Position numbers and translations under genes: made by a program
Notes under the pieces: model-generated
Told to the model about the DNA's origin: nothing
Database searches by the model: none
The model's input: only the letters and a program-made list of their open reading frames with translations
Origin: Takakia lepidozioides
Taxonomy: Eukaryota; Streptophyta; Takakiopsida; Takakiales; Takakiaceae
Direction of reading: 5' to 3'
Length of the DNA: 64,000 bases
NCBI GenBank assembly: GCA_030704615.1
Contig: CM060731.1
Coordinates: 46,376,001-46,440,000, forward strand
Part shown: positions 37,077-48,436 of the stretch, one piece after another
How the letters are laid out: every line of letters starts with the position of its first letter
How positions within the stretch are numbered: the first letter of the stretch is position 1

Positions 37077-39785
37077 TCAACGGAACTTGAAACCATCCAA
37101 AAAACTGAGTCTACTATCTACTTGCCTAAAAGTAGTGAAAACCTCAAGACAATCAACCTCATTGCCAACCTTACCCTTGCCTATGTAACTGCTCCGGACC
37201 TTGAATCCATCCTTCTCCTTAGTGTACTGTCCAGGATAATTGGGCATCTCTACTTCAGGGATGATCCAGTTCATGGACCATGAAATGTCTTCCTCCATGC
37301 TGAGCCCTGATGGCACCCATTTTGTACAAGTTTTCTTCAGGAAGACCTGGCGGGCGTACCGATGGTTGGGGAGCTTACCTATGGTCACTTGCATGCCTGC
37401 TATGTATAAATGGCAACCCTTGGACTCTCGTCTAAATCCCAGAAGAACTGCATCGATAGCTTTGTATATTGTTGACTATGGCACAACCATGAAGAGCGCC
37501 TCTTCCTTGCCGCTTTTGGTAAATTCCATGTACAAAACATCCACTGTTGCTTGCTCTGTGTCTCTTGTTCAATCAAGGTGGGAATCAACCGGGTCATGTT
37601 CCCAAGCGGTAATACCAGGGGCCTGTCTGCAATGACCCCTACAATGGCCCTTTCCACTAATGATCCCCCCACAACTGGATGCTTTCGACCTTGCAGCCCG
37701 AACTCTCTTTTGATAGCATTCAAGCAGGCTGAATCAAAGAACCTGCTAGTGTGCTTGTGTTTTTGAATCAGACGGACCAACTCACTTCCCACCAATCCAC
37801 AAGTGGGTGCACCAATACCATCAATGATCCGAAAATATTTGATGTCGATGCCTTTTGGTGGTTTAATCATGGGCGCTCCAAACAGATACTTAGTGACCCC
37901 ATCTAATAACTTCGGCAGCTGCCCCTTCTCGTTCGCAGACTCGAAAATGTTCTCCAGGTCCTCTTTCATTTTTCCGACTGCAGGTTGAGCTTGCAAAGCT
38001 TTCATGGCGAATTCGAAAGAAACCTTTTCCCCCTTATTAGATGTCTGCTGTATCGTTTCTTTAAGTGCATCATACCATGCTGACAAGTACACCGGAAGCC
38101 TCCCTGTGGCATCTAGCAAGATCTGCAGCTCCATGTCGTCTAGTAGCTCCTTGGTTTTTTCGCCATCCGTGATAGAACTGACAAATTTCCACCTCTCCCA
38201 ACACTCCAGTTCTTCATCCTGCCAAGACGATGACACGGATATCATAAAATATGAAATGCAGTTGGATCTGAGCACTGTTAGGCACAGCAAACAAGTCTCT
38301 CTAAGAAATCATGTGCAGATTAAGCAGCATTGGCAGGGACACATGAACTACCTCGAGGCCTTCATCCCATAGAAAGAGCTTAGCGGGGGGCTGCCCTGCG
38401 TGGAATGCTTTCTCCACAATCTCACAACTTGCCGATGCCACCCTCACCATACAGTGATTACAACACATCCGAAAAAGAATTGCCTTCAATGCTGCATCAC
38501 CTTCCACACATTGCCATTGGTCTAGCAACCAGAGCAGCAAAGTATCTGTGGCCTCACAGAAGTGAAGCAAGTGTTCCACAGTTTCTGCACTACCTAGTCT
38601 CTTCAAGCTCTTGTCGTCATCTCCAAATGCAACAAACAGAGCATCTCTCAGTATGAGAAATGCACGGTCGTCCTGCAGCATACCACAATCCATAACGGAT
38701 ACGACTCGCTTTCTTGTCTCTCCTGGTGCCCACTTTCGGTGAAATTCCTCGGTGAAATCAGATACGGCTGCTGCAAGAACGTGACTTTTTCCTGTTCCTA
38801 CCGGACCCACCACAAGACGGTTTCCAATAATTTCACTGTAGTGAGAAGGGGATCTAACACCGTCGTACAACTTAACAGTACAGTCATAACTTCGCTCCCT
38901 TTCAACAATGAGTTGCGAGATCAGTTGTCTCAATTTGGGATACTTGACCCTTCCCATATATGCGAATCGTCCATCATTGGTGGCAAATCGACAGCCGGTG
39001 GAGGCCCACTTCGCAATATCTGCAACTGGAAGCTTCAATTCCATCCATTCCGAACGAGACAATGGGTCGTCTGTCTTCAAATGATCCCTTAGACTCGAAA
39101 TGGAAGATACCATGCTCTGGGGAAGGAGTTTGCCTTCTTGATCACTACATATCCAAGGAAAACTTATGTCTAGTCAGTACAGATAGTGTTAAGTAGTAGC
39201 TTGCGAAAATTTCGCTGTTGGAAAGACTCAAAATTACATATAGCATAAGAAAATTAGCGGCAGGGATGCGGCCAGAAGTGCGAAAGAGATGGAGGATCAA
39301 GGACCTGTTTCACAGTGGTCTCTTCGAGGCTACGCTTCCTGCCAGCTTGTTATTCTTCTGCTTCTGCAACCTCAACCTCGGCCAGCTCTTCATTGAACCT
39401 GGGAAGAAGCAATCTTAGTTTGAAAACGTCAGTGGGCTTAGGACTGCGATGTTCATGCCTCATAAACTCCTCCTGCAGTGTGTAGCATGGTTCTAGGCGA
39501 TGCTGATTTGGGAGGTGTAGCACAGCGAAATGTGTGTGAGAAGCCTCAATGTACACCTGTGTTCCGGAGAACAGGTACTCCTCCTGTTCCAACCCCAGAG
39601 ACTTTCCTCTCTCCTAGTCGGAGTGCTTTAAGAATCTGATCTCTTGCTTCTAGAGTGGTGCTTTCTGACGGTAATCGGAGGATGCGGATCACCGTTTGTT
39701 TAATGCTCGGGATGTAGCATGATACGTATACCTTCATATCCATCTTTATAAGAGTAACTTTCCGATATTGTTCTAGATGCTGCAA
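37077..39785 (-). pseudogene. Crinkler/RHS-like P-loop NTPase pseudogene
   Basis: Resembles the Crinkler/RHS-type proteins: a ubiquitin-like header, a P-loop NTPase and a C-terminal nuclease-like region. The header lies at 39350-39785 in two overlapping frames, implying a frameshift near 39580. The NTPase exon 38352-39113 has a Walker A motif GPVGTGKSH at residues 103-111 and a Walker-B-like LFLWDEG near its end. A GT-AG intron (38219-38351) joins in phase to an exon starting at 38218 (DEELECWERW), which runs through LLDGVTKYLFGAP and RIIDGIGAPTCGLVGSELV. Near 37530 the frame shifts, and at 37476-37478 the continuing frame hits TAG before going on to a stop near 37077. At least three lesions make it non-functional. 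It has no link to its neighbours. The family call is from overall architecture and is moderately certain. Confidence 0.55.
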
Positions 39786-41067
39786 GGAAGAAAATTCTGA
39801 AACCGTGTGTTATCAGTAATTCCGGCTGTAATGGATTATGGCAGTGGCTGCCCAAGAGTTTAAACTCCGCAAACCCCGTTCAAGCTCTGTATACCATGCA
39901 AAGAACTGGAGCCCCTTCATACGAGGCACAAGATCGTCACACCCAACGCCTCGTCCTAGCTCGTGTAAGCATTCTCTACGTGATCATCCTCCGATTCTGA
40001 TCTTTGCCTGCAGTTAATGGTTACTTCAGCACTTTAATTTCCTTCTCGCATGATCTTTCCGTACATCTCACTCCCTTGCTTGTCAACAAGCCCACACCCA
40101 GCACTCATCTCTTTCTTCACTCCACATTGTCTATACCTAAAGCGGTTCCCTTGTCTCTCGCCTGCAGAATGGTGCGAAGCTTGGGATCAAGTGCAGCCAT
40201 CGCAGCAGCTGCGCCCACTGGGGCCTAAACATTCCACCCTTCCATTAGAATTAGGATTGATGAACTTTTGGGTTCAACTCATCATCCGTTACATACTAGA
40301 ATAGCTGCGGCTTAGAATAGCTACCTGTTAGGTAGTCTCTGGGTATGAGAAAACTAGTAGCTCTATATATTGAGCCTTGGGGAGAGGCAATCAATCTGTC
40401 CATAGGGCCTCTATGGTTGGGAGGAGAGCTCCTTTGTAATACAGTCATATTTTTTCATCCCTGAATCTTTAGAAGTACGTGTATGTTTCCTCACACCTTC
40501 GCCTCCAGGTATAGTGGCATTGGCTGGTCTTGGGTTCAAACCCTCGCTGTCCAATCCAACCACCAAGTCCACCAGGAAATTAATATATGTTTGGCTTAAT
40601 TTTGTGCGAGGAACCCGCAATTTCCAATGGAGAACTGTCCTAGTACTGCAAGGCTACACAAAAATCAGAGGCGTAACATCAAGCAATAACTTATCCTTTT
40701 GATTTCAGTTGGACCATCAATTGCGGATCAATCCGGGACAATAAACAAGCGGCTAGACGCAGGCTCCTTGTCCATTTCTCGTAAGGAATGGAGGCATTCT
40801 GGAGACATCTTGCCTAGAACGGAGAACTTGGCTTATCCATTTAGCTTAGTCTATGGAGGGTTGGTGGGACCCGCAATGGATAGAGGCATGGTGGAGACTG
40901 GAGACATCTAGCCTAGGGGGAGAACTAGGCGTATACATTAAGTCTAGTCTATGGAGGGTTGATGGGCATGATTGAAGAAGTCGTGCAAAAAGTATAAACA
41001 AAATCATTGAAAGAAGCAAGGACAGAGTCTCTTGTGGTGGAGCCCCTTGTTTTTCATAAATTGTTCA
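39786..41067. other. No gene recognised
   Basis: Intergenic sequence. A GGTTCAAACCC stretch at about 40529 resembles a tRNA B-box, but no tRNA fold or correctly spaced A-box is present. Short open frames only. Confidence 0.4.
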
Positions 41068-41086
41068 TTAATCCCTAATGGACGAG
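41068..41086 (+). repeat. piggyBac left end: TTAA target plus inverted repeat
   Basis: TTAA at 41068-41071 is followed by TCCCTAATGGACGAG. The last 14 bases (41073-41086) are exactly the reverse complement of 56964-56977 at the other end. piggyBac elements insert at TTAA and begin with CCC-type ends. Confidence 0.65.
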
Positions 41087-41933
41087 GCGACCCGTGTCGA
41101 GTCGCATAAGGGTGGCTACAGAATTCATCCACGATGTAACTTCGTCGGATGACATCAGATGAAAACAATTTCTGACCGCAAGTTGTGCGCCTTGATGTCA
41201 TGCACCCACCTGTCTTTATGGCACCCTAAAATAATAAAATCCCTGCCGTCAGTGATTTTTTTAGTGTGCAGGGGTACCCAAAATTGGGTGGTTCAAGGCC
41301 CTCCAGCACCTTTGATCTAGTCACGTGGCAGGCTAAAGGGGTGAGGGGGCGATCAAAAGCCGGCGATGGGTTTAGGCATGGGGTTGCATGTCCGCCCGTG
41401 CGGACACACCAGGCACCCAAAATAATGATGATGACGGGCCCGGCAGGTGGGGGGAGCGGCTGGGTATCTTCTCGGGCACAGAGTCTCCAGCCTTCCTTGC
41501 ACCGTTGCTTACGGGCAATTTCTCTCGATTGTCGCTGCTTTATGTTTTTGCTGCACTTGTTTTTGCTATCGTCGCATGCAGGTGATTTGCAGGGGGGGGG
41601 GGGGGGGGCGGCTTCTATGTGTGCTCATTATGAGCGCAGCTCGAGCTGCACAACCACACATTTTCTATGCAGAAAACCAGTGGGAATTCTTCCGTTTTGC
41701 GAGATATGGCCTTGGAACTTGATCTTCCTGTTTTTTGTGCATTGACGATGTTGTTAGGGTTCAATTTGGAGGCGTTGCTGCTTGTACTACCTGCCGTCAC
41801 AGATGCTAATGTGCGCTGCTTTTGTGTGTGTTCATGTGTGCTGCATTTCTGTATCTTCATCTCGCATGTTTTCTACATAGGCTTGCATTCATTGGGGTGA
41901 GTTGGGGTAATCTGTGTAGGAGTTAGGGAATGG

Positions 41934-42779
41934 ATGGCACCTAAACGCAAAGCCTTGGATGAAGGTGAGCCACCACCACCTCCACTCGAGCTTGCAGGTG
42001 CAGCAGAGATTATAAGGGATTGGGCTGTGAAGGAGGAGCAGTGCAAGGTAATCTTAGGTTGCCTGTGTCCAGAGTTCTTATGTAGTTTGCCTCCACCGCC
42101 ACTTGCGAATCGGTGGCCTCGTCACCCACGTCCTCACAATTTCCGCTTCTTGTTTAGGCGTCAAGTCGCTCTTGTTCTTGGTTGGAGAGAGAGACGAGAA
42201 GAAGGAGACAAAGAGGGTTTTAGTGACGCCGTGAATTTGGTTCTGAGAGAAGATGTCTGGCCCGATGCCAACAGTCAAGCGTCTGAAGGACATGGGTCGT
42301 GCAAAGAGAAGTATTCCTTCAAGTGTGATGGCCCTTCCCAAAGGGATAGTGAGGAGAAAAAGTAATGTCCGTGGAGAGAATGCTGGAATTGGGAGATTGT
42401 GTGCAAGTCCTACCTTTTCCATTGACTCTCAAAGTGGAATTTTGAGTCAGACTCCAGTGATTCCCTCGTGGGATTGGCGAGGCCTACTTTGGGTGAGTTG
42501 CATCCCAACACGGGTGCGTTATTGAATGTGGGTGCTTCTTCCTCGGCTCCTGCATACCAGCACGATGGGGCCCATCCAGCTTTTGATGATTTGTTGGGGG
42601 ACGATGATGGGTACGTGGGTGTCGCGCACCTCACTTCTGTAAACTCCCCTTCAAGTCATAGTTACTCGCTTTGATGCGTTATTGAATGTGGGTGCTTCTT
42701 CCTCGGCTCCTGCATACCAGCACGATGGGGCCCATCCAGCTTTTGATGATTTGTTGGGGGACGATGATGGGTACGTGGG
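41934..42779 (+). pseudogene. piggyBac transposase, N-terminal part
   Basis: Open frames starting at ATG 41934 (MAPKRKALDEGEPPPPP) and 42253 lead, after a frame change or intron near 42430-42460, to an acidic stretch (ESDSSDSLVG, then HPAFDDLLGDDDGYVG). This joins in frame across the gypsy insertion to GDSADEADWDTEN at 54535. Acidic, poorly conserved N-termini are usual in piggyBac transposases. The true start codon is uncertain. Confidence 0.6.
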
Positions 42780-42834
42780 TGTCGCGCACCTCACTTCTGT
42801 AAACTCCCCTTCAAGTCATAGTTACTCGCTTTGA
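42515..42834 (+). repeat. Two exact 160-bp tandem copies across the host-LTR boundary
   Basis: 42515-42674 and 42675-42834 are identical by eye. Each unit holds 105 bases of transposase sequence followed by the first 55 bases of the reverse-oriented LTR. The shared TGCG at the joint (transposase GGGTGCGTT, LTR GATGCGCG) suggests the duplication arose after insertion through microhomology. Confidence 0.85.
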
Positions 42835-43506
42835 TGCGCGCGCCTGACTCCCAACCTGGCCGCCGGGCCAACTTGGAGCTTCGGCTGCTCACCGGGACAT
42901 AACGGTCCCCCTTCGCGCCCCCACTAAACCCTCCACCTATTTGGGCCTAGTGGAATTCCCTTTGGTAGATGGCAGTCCGGAACAGCTCCCCACTCTTTGG
43001 TCGCTTTCCGGCTCGCTCGCTTACTCACTAGTTTTTGGTCACCAACGGGCTTGCACCGTTCTCGGGGTTACTACTCCATATATATACTTCTGTAGCTGTC
43101 CGCGGGGGTTTCACAACCAGCCATGCCATTTTATGGCGAACCACCACGAAAACCCTCGACTCCCGGTGATGAGTCGCGGTGAGTCTTGGCCCACTCACCA
43201 CGGCACCTATGGACCGTGATGAGTCCCAAGACTCCCCACGACTCCCACCACGAGGTCTCCGCCCCCATGGTGAGTCCTATGCCACCCCCACTAAGTCCCG
43301 CTAAGCTACCACCACCCCTTGTGGAGCCACCCCCACCGCAACCCGGTGTACGGGGCTCCACCTAGTGAGCGCCTCCGCCTCCTTGAGTGCCTTGGGCACT
43401 CAAGGGTGCCTCAGCCCCCCATACCTATCGCTGCCGCTGCCCCCACCACAGGGGCAGCCCCTCATGTGTCCCGACCCCCCTGCTCTCAAAGCAAGGGGGC
43501 GCGACA
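42780..43506 (-). repeat. 3' LTR of gypsy element 2
   Basis: 727 bp, reverse orientation on the plus strand, starting TGTCGCGCACC and ending GGGCGCGACA. On the minus strand a weak purine tract (GGTAGGGGTGTG) precedes it at 43507-43518. An extra 55-bp piece of its end lies at 42620-42674, made by the tandem duplication. Confidence 0.9.
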
Positions 43507-43656
43507 CACACCCCTACCAACAGGGAGTCGATGTCCTCATCGACTTGTCCATTTTGTAGAAACGAACATCCAAGTTGTGGCGTCCCACATCAAGGAGTTT
43601 GTTTCCGTAGCATGGCGTCCCATGGCAAAGAACCAAACCCCACACTTGACTCTACT
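43507..43656 (-). other. Element 2 non-coding 3' segment, distal part
   Basis: 150 bases between the 3' LTR of element 2 and the inserted element 1. They are continuous with 48437-49191 once element 1 is removed. CTACT at 43652-43656 is the left target duplication of element 1. Confidence 0.75.
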
Positions 43657-44382
43657 TGTCGCGGCCCTTTGCCTTGAGGGCAGGGGGTCGGGACACATGA
43701 GGGGCTGCCCCTGTGGTGGGGGCAGCGGCAGCGATAGGTATGGGGGGCTGAGGCACCCTTGAGTGCCCAAGGTACTCAGGGAAGCGGAGGCGCTCACTAG
43801 GTGGAGCCCCGCACACCGGGTTGCGGTGGGGGTGGCTCCACAAGGGGTGGTGGTAGCTTAGTGGGACTTAGTGGGGGTGGCATAGGACTCACCATGGGGG
43901 CGGAGACCTCGTGGTGGGAGTCGTGGGGAGTCTTGGGACTCATCACGGTCCATAGGGGCCGTGGTGAGCGGGCCAAGACTCGCCGCGACTCACCACCGGG
44001 AATCGAGGGTCTTCGTGGTGGTTCGCCATAAAATGGCATGGCTGGTTGTGAAACCCCCGCGGACAGCTATAGAAGTATATATAGGGAGTAGTAACCCCGA
44101 GAACGGTGCAAGCCCGTTGGTGACCAAAAACTAGTGAGTAAGCGAGCGAGCCGGAAAGCGACCAAAGAGTGGGGAGCTGTTCCGGACTGCCATCTACCAA
44201 AGGGAATTCTCCTAGTCCCAATTAGGTGGAGGGTTTTAGAGGGAAGCGAAAGGGGACCGTTATGTCCCGGTGAGCAGCTGAAGCTCCAAGTTGGCCCGGC
44301 GGCCAGGTTGGAAGTCAGGCGCGCGCATCAAAGCGAGTAACTATGACTTGAAGGGGAGTTTACCGAAGTGAGGTGCGCGACA
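43657..44382 (+). repeat. 5' LTR of gypsy element 1
   Basis: 726 bp, TGTCGCGGCCC to GGTGCGCGACA. It closely matches the element 2 LTRs in the opposite orientation, so 42780-43506 and 43657-44382 form a large inverted repeat with a 150-bp spacer. Confidence 0.9.
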
Positions 44383-44383
44383 C

Positions 44384-44396
44384 TTGGTATCAGAGC
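44384..44396 (+). other. Primer-binding site, element 1
   Basis: TTGGTATCAGAGC just after the LTR fits the 3' end of plant initiator-Met tRNA, the common primer of plant LTR retrotransposons. Confidence 0.9.
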
Positions 44397-44437
44397 TTAG
44401 AGTTCAGTACGCGATTGTCCTTGGGATTGGCCTCATC

Positions 44438-47400
44438 ATGGGGTCGGGCAAGCCGAAGCGAAAGCGGAACGGCCCAAAAGATGATGATCCCAGTGAGCCC
44501 GATGGGGGCGGCGTGTCACCGAGGCGGCCGTTTGAGGAAGCGATGCATGTTTCCAAAAACGAGGCCGCCCAAGAGCGGGAGGAATCCGAGGAGTCGGAGC
44601 CCGAGGAATCCTTGAGAGCTCCGACACACCAAGAGATGCCTCCCATGCCGGCAGCCTTTTGGGAAGGGTTGTTGGCGCAGTTTGGCGGGACGTTGAAAGA
44701 CGTGTTGAAGGCGGCTAATGCCACTTCCACTAAGGCAAAGTTTAAGGTGAAGCCTAAGGAACCAGGCACCTTCGAGGGCATCCAAAATCGGAAGGCACTC
44801 AACACCTGGCTCTTGGAGCTGGAGCAGTACTTCCGGGCGGCCAAGTTGAGTGACGAGGATCGCGTGGAAGTGGCTCCCACCTATTTGAGGGGCTATGCTC
44901 AACAATGGTGGCAGAAACGCCTTCACGACCGAGGTCCAAGTCCGGAAACCTTGAACTGGAGTGGGTTCAAGGAATTATTGAAGAGACAGTTTGTGCCCCT
45001 CAACGCGTCCTGGCTTGCCCGGGACAAGATGAAGAATTTGAAGCAAACAGATGACATTCGGGGGTACGTCCAGGCTTTCAATGTGCTGTTGCTCGAAGTC
45101 GCGGACATGGCAGAACCAGAAATGATCTTCAACTTTGTGGCGGGACTGGCCCCATGGGCCAGGCGGAAGTTGGAGGAGAAGCCACCCAAGACTTTGAACG
45201 AGGCAATTGAGAGGGCTGAATGTTTCTCGGATGTTCCTAGGGATGAAAGACAAGGCCGTACGGAGCTGAACCACAAGAAGATTCGGCGGGAAGGTGACTC
45301 CTTCCGACCGGAAAAGAAGTGGGATAGGCCACGCGGCGATAATGGCACGTGGAAATCGAAGGGAGGGCCTTCACACGTCAAGGCGGCACCCGGTGCTCCG
45401 AAAAGAAAAGCGGGTGGAGCGGCTTATGGCGGACAGAAGGCGACCTTTGATGGAGTGTGTTTCAATTGCGGGGAGCCCGGGCACATGGCCAAGAAGTGCA
45501 CGAAGCCCCGGCAATTGAACATGACTCGGGCGACCACGGAGCTGTCGGAAGATACCATCAGTCGCTTGGTGGAAGCGGTGGTCGCCAGGACTTGCAAGGT
45601 AGGCAAATTTTCTTGTGAGTTGTATCAGGAAACTGGCGCCTTACGAAAAGGGAGTCAGTTATTGTTCGTGGATGGGATAATATCCGGAACTAATGTGTCG
45701 TTGTTGGTGGACACAGGAGCGTCGCACTCCTTCATGACACCGGCAACAGCACAAAAGCTGGGACTCCCGACAAGTGACGTGGGGGCCTCTATTGAGGTGC
45801 GTTCTGCCAAAGGAGAACCACAGTTGGCGACAAGGTTGGCGATAGATGTTCCTCTTCAACTGGGGAGTTTGGGAGGGACGTGAAAACTTCACCATCTGCG
45901 AGATCGATGGAGTAGATCTCATTTTAGGGATGACCTTTTTGAGCAAATCCGGAGCGGTCATAGATGGCCGCAAGAGAGTAGTCACGCTACCATGTGGGAA
46001 TGGTGGCGAGGTCTTACGAGTGTCGGAAACGCCCAAATCCGTAGGAGGGCGAATAAACCTTCTGTCAACAAGGGAGTGGGCCGTGGAGGAGGCACACGAA
46101 CCCCAGTTCTTGCTTTACATTAGAGAAGTGAAGGGAGAAGGCGATGGGGAGCCGAGCCCAGATTGGATCAAGGGGATTTTGGAGAAATACCAGGATGTGA
46201 TGCCGGAGGAATTACCAAGCGGCTTGCCACCGCGAAGAGGAGTTGACCACAAGATTGAGGTGATACCGGGATCGGAACCGCCTGCCAAGGTGCCCTACCG
46301 GTTGAGCCACAGAGAGTTGGTCGAGCTGAAGACTCAGCTCAAGGATCTAATGTCAAAGGGGTACATCCGGCCGAGTAAGTCACCTTACGGAGCCCCGGTG
46401 CTATTTGCAGACAAGAAGGATGGGACGCTGCGGATGTGTGTCGATTACAGGGCTCTGAATAAGGTGACTATCAAAAACCGGTACCCTTTGCCAAGGATCG
46501 ACGACCTCTTCGATCGGTTGGCAGGAGCGAAGTATTTCAGCCGGATCGACTTGCGCTCCGGCTATCACCAAATTCGGGTGGCGGAAGGAGATGAGGAGAA
46601 GACCGCGTGCAGGACAAGGTATGGTTCATATGAGTTCTTGGTGATGCCTTTTGGGCTCACCAATGCACCAGCGACATTTAGCACGCTGATGAACAGCCTT
46701 TTCCAAGAGTGGTTGGATGACTTTGTGATCGTGTACATCGACGACATCTTGGTGTACTCGAAAACAAAGGAGGAGCACCTGGAGCACCTCAAAAGGATGT
46801 TCCAAAAATTGCGAGAAGGGAAGCTGTATGCCAAAGCTTCAAAGTGCGAATTCGGGGTCACAAAAGTGGAGTTCTTGGGGCATGTGATTACACAGGATGG
46901 GATCAAAATGGATGACAGAAGGGTGAGGGTGATCTTGGACTGGGAGCCTCCGACTTCGGTCCCGGGAGTGCGATCCTTCCTAGGACTCGCCTCCTATTAC
47001 CGGAAGTATGTGAGAAATTTCGCCAAGATCGCGGGGCCGCTGTCGGACCTTCTGTGTAAATCCAAAGTCTGGGTATGGAACACATTTTGTAGCCAAGCTT
47101 TTGCTGAATTGAAGCAGCGGATGACGGAAGCTCCAGTCTTGAAAATCCCGGAGTTCGATCGTCTGTTTGAGATTCATACAGATGCATCGGACTTCGCGAT
47201 TGCGGGTGTACTTATGCAAGATGGACGTCCAGTGGCTTACGAAAGTAAGAAACTGAATGAAGTGGAGCGACGGTGGCCGACGCACGAAAAAGAGATGAAG
47301 GCGGTGGTGCATTGCCTTGAGCTCTGGCGCCACTATGTTGGTTCCAACCTAGTGAAGGTGTTCACGGACAATGTCACGGTGAAGTATTTTGCCACGCAGC

Positions 47401-48209
47401 CCAAGTTGTCCCCAAAACAACTTAGGTGGCAAGATACTTTGGCAGTGTTCGACGTGGATATCCAGTACAAACCGGGACGGGACAATGTGGTGGCCGATGC
47501 TTTAAGTAGAAAGCAGCAGCTCTTGTTGGTGTACAAGGGCGAGACGGCACTCCAAAGGAAGATCCGGAAGGCTTGCCGGAAGGATGAGCTGGCGAAGTCC
47601 GTGATGCAGGACTTGAGGATGGGGGTTAAATCGCAGTTCCACTTGCAAAATGGACTGCTCCGGTATAAGCAAAAGCGTCTCTACGTGCCGAAGGGAGGGA
47701 TCAGGGATAGTCTCTTGAGAGTAGCCCACTTGCGGGCCACGGTGGAGCCAAGCGCACTGCGGCACTCTTGAAGAAAGAGTATTTCTGGCCCAAATTGAGG
47801 GAGGAGGCAGAGGAGTATGTCAAGACATGCACCACATGCCAACAAAACCGGAGCGAGTACAAAAAGCAAGCGGGGCTGTTACAACCCTTGCCGGTTCCAG
47901 AGGGGACTTGGGAAAGCGTCTCGATGGATTTCATGACTGCTATGCCGTTGTCAAAAGGATTCGATGCAATCATGGTGGTGGTAGATAGGTTCAGTAAAAT
48001 GGGCCATTTCATCCCCACCAAGGAGACGGCAACGGCGCAGGAGACAGGGCGACTTTACTTCGCCCACGTCTTAAAGCATCATGGAGTCCCGAAGGATATT
48101 GTCTCGGACCGCGATCCAAAGTTTACGAATAAATTCTGGAGAGCACTTTGGAAGAAGATGGGGACGAGGCTGAAGATGAGCACCGCCTTCCGACCTACGA
48201 CGGACAGCG
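44438..48209 (+). pseudogene. Gag-Pol of gypsy element 1 (frameshifted, truncated)
   Basis: Starts MGSGKPKRKR. Gag includes the retrotransposon-gag domain (TWLLELEQYFRAAKL, GYAQQWW) and one CCHC knuckle (CFNCGEPGHMAKKC) near 45460. Protease has VDTGASHSF near 45710. An extra T near 45871 shifts the frame relative to element 2. Reverse transcriptase follows in the new frame ([29 protein letters not shown] near 46735), then RNase H ([16 protein letters not shown]). Deletion near 47722 breaks the frame before integrase resumes at 47768 (TTCQQNRSEYKK, VSMDFMTAMP with the first catalytic Asp, VSDRDPKF with the second). The sequence stops at RPTTD, just before the catalytic Glu, and runs into LTR. 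It cannot make active integrase. Confidence 0.93.
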
Positions 48210-48431
48210 ACCAAAGAGTGGGGAGCTGTTCCGGACTGCCATCTACCAAAGGGAATTCTCCTAGTCCCAATTAGGTGGAGGGTTTTAGAGGGAAGCGAAA
48301 GAGGACCGTTATGTCCCGGTGAGCAGCCGAAGCTCCAAGTTGGCCCGGCGGCCAGGTTGGGAGTCAGGCGCGCGCATCAAAGCGAGTAACTATGACTTGA
48401 AGGGGAGTTTACCGAAGTGAGGTGCGCGACA
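48209..48431 (+). repeat. Truncated 3' LTR of gypsy element 1
   Basis: Matches roughly 44160-44382. The joint with integrase sequence shows short shared sequence (CGGA-AGCGACC), which points to a microhomology-mediated deletion. Confidence 0.88.
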
Positions 48432-48436
48432 CTACT

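Larger units (their letters stand above)
43657..48431 (+). mobile_element. Ty3/gypsy chromovirus (element 1), nested inside element 2
   Basis: A plus-strand copy of the same family, flanked by CTACT (43652-43656 and 48432-48436). The 5' LTR (43657-44382) is complete. The 3' LTR is reduced to its last ~223 bp, because one deletion removed the end of integrase, the chromodomain, the 3' non-coding part and about 500 bp of LTR. It is dead and shorter (4.78 kb) than element 2. Confidence 0.92.

Noticed and set aside
40500-40570. tRNA gene suggested by GGTTCAAACCC
   Set aside because: No cloverleaf, no acceptor stem and an A-box-like stretch far too close. At most a tRNA-like scrap.
41266-41745. 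159-codon open frame near the piggyBac left end
   Set aside because: It crosses the G17 run, has no recognisable domain, and lies in the transposon's non-coding flank.
42253-42525. A separate small gene starting MSGPMPTVKRL
   Set aside because: It lies between the acidic N-terminal region and the rest of the piggyBac transposase and is best explained as part of that broken gene.
42941-44221. Open frames of 60-150 codons inside the LTRs, including the repeated MGLVEFPLVDGSPEQLP and MEPRTPGCGGGGS readings
   Set aside because: They recur on both strands in every LTR copy because the LTR is GC-rich and repeated. LTRs of this type do not encode protein.
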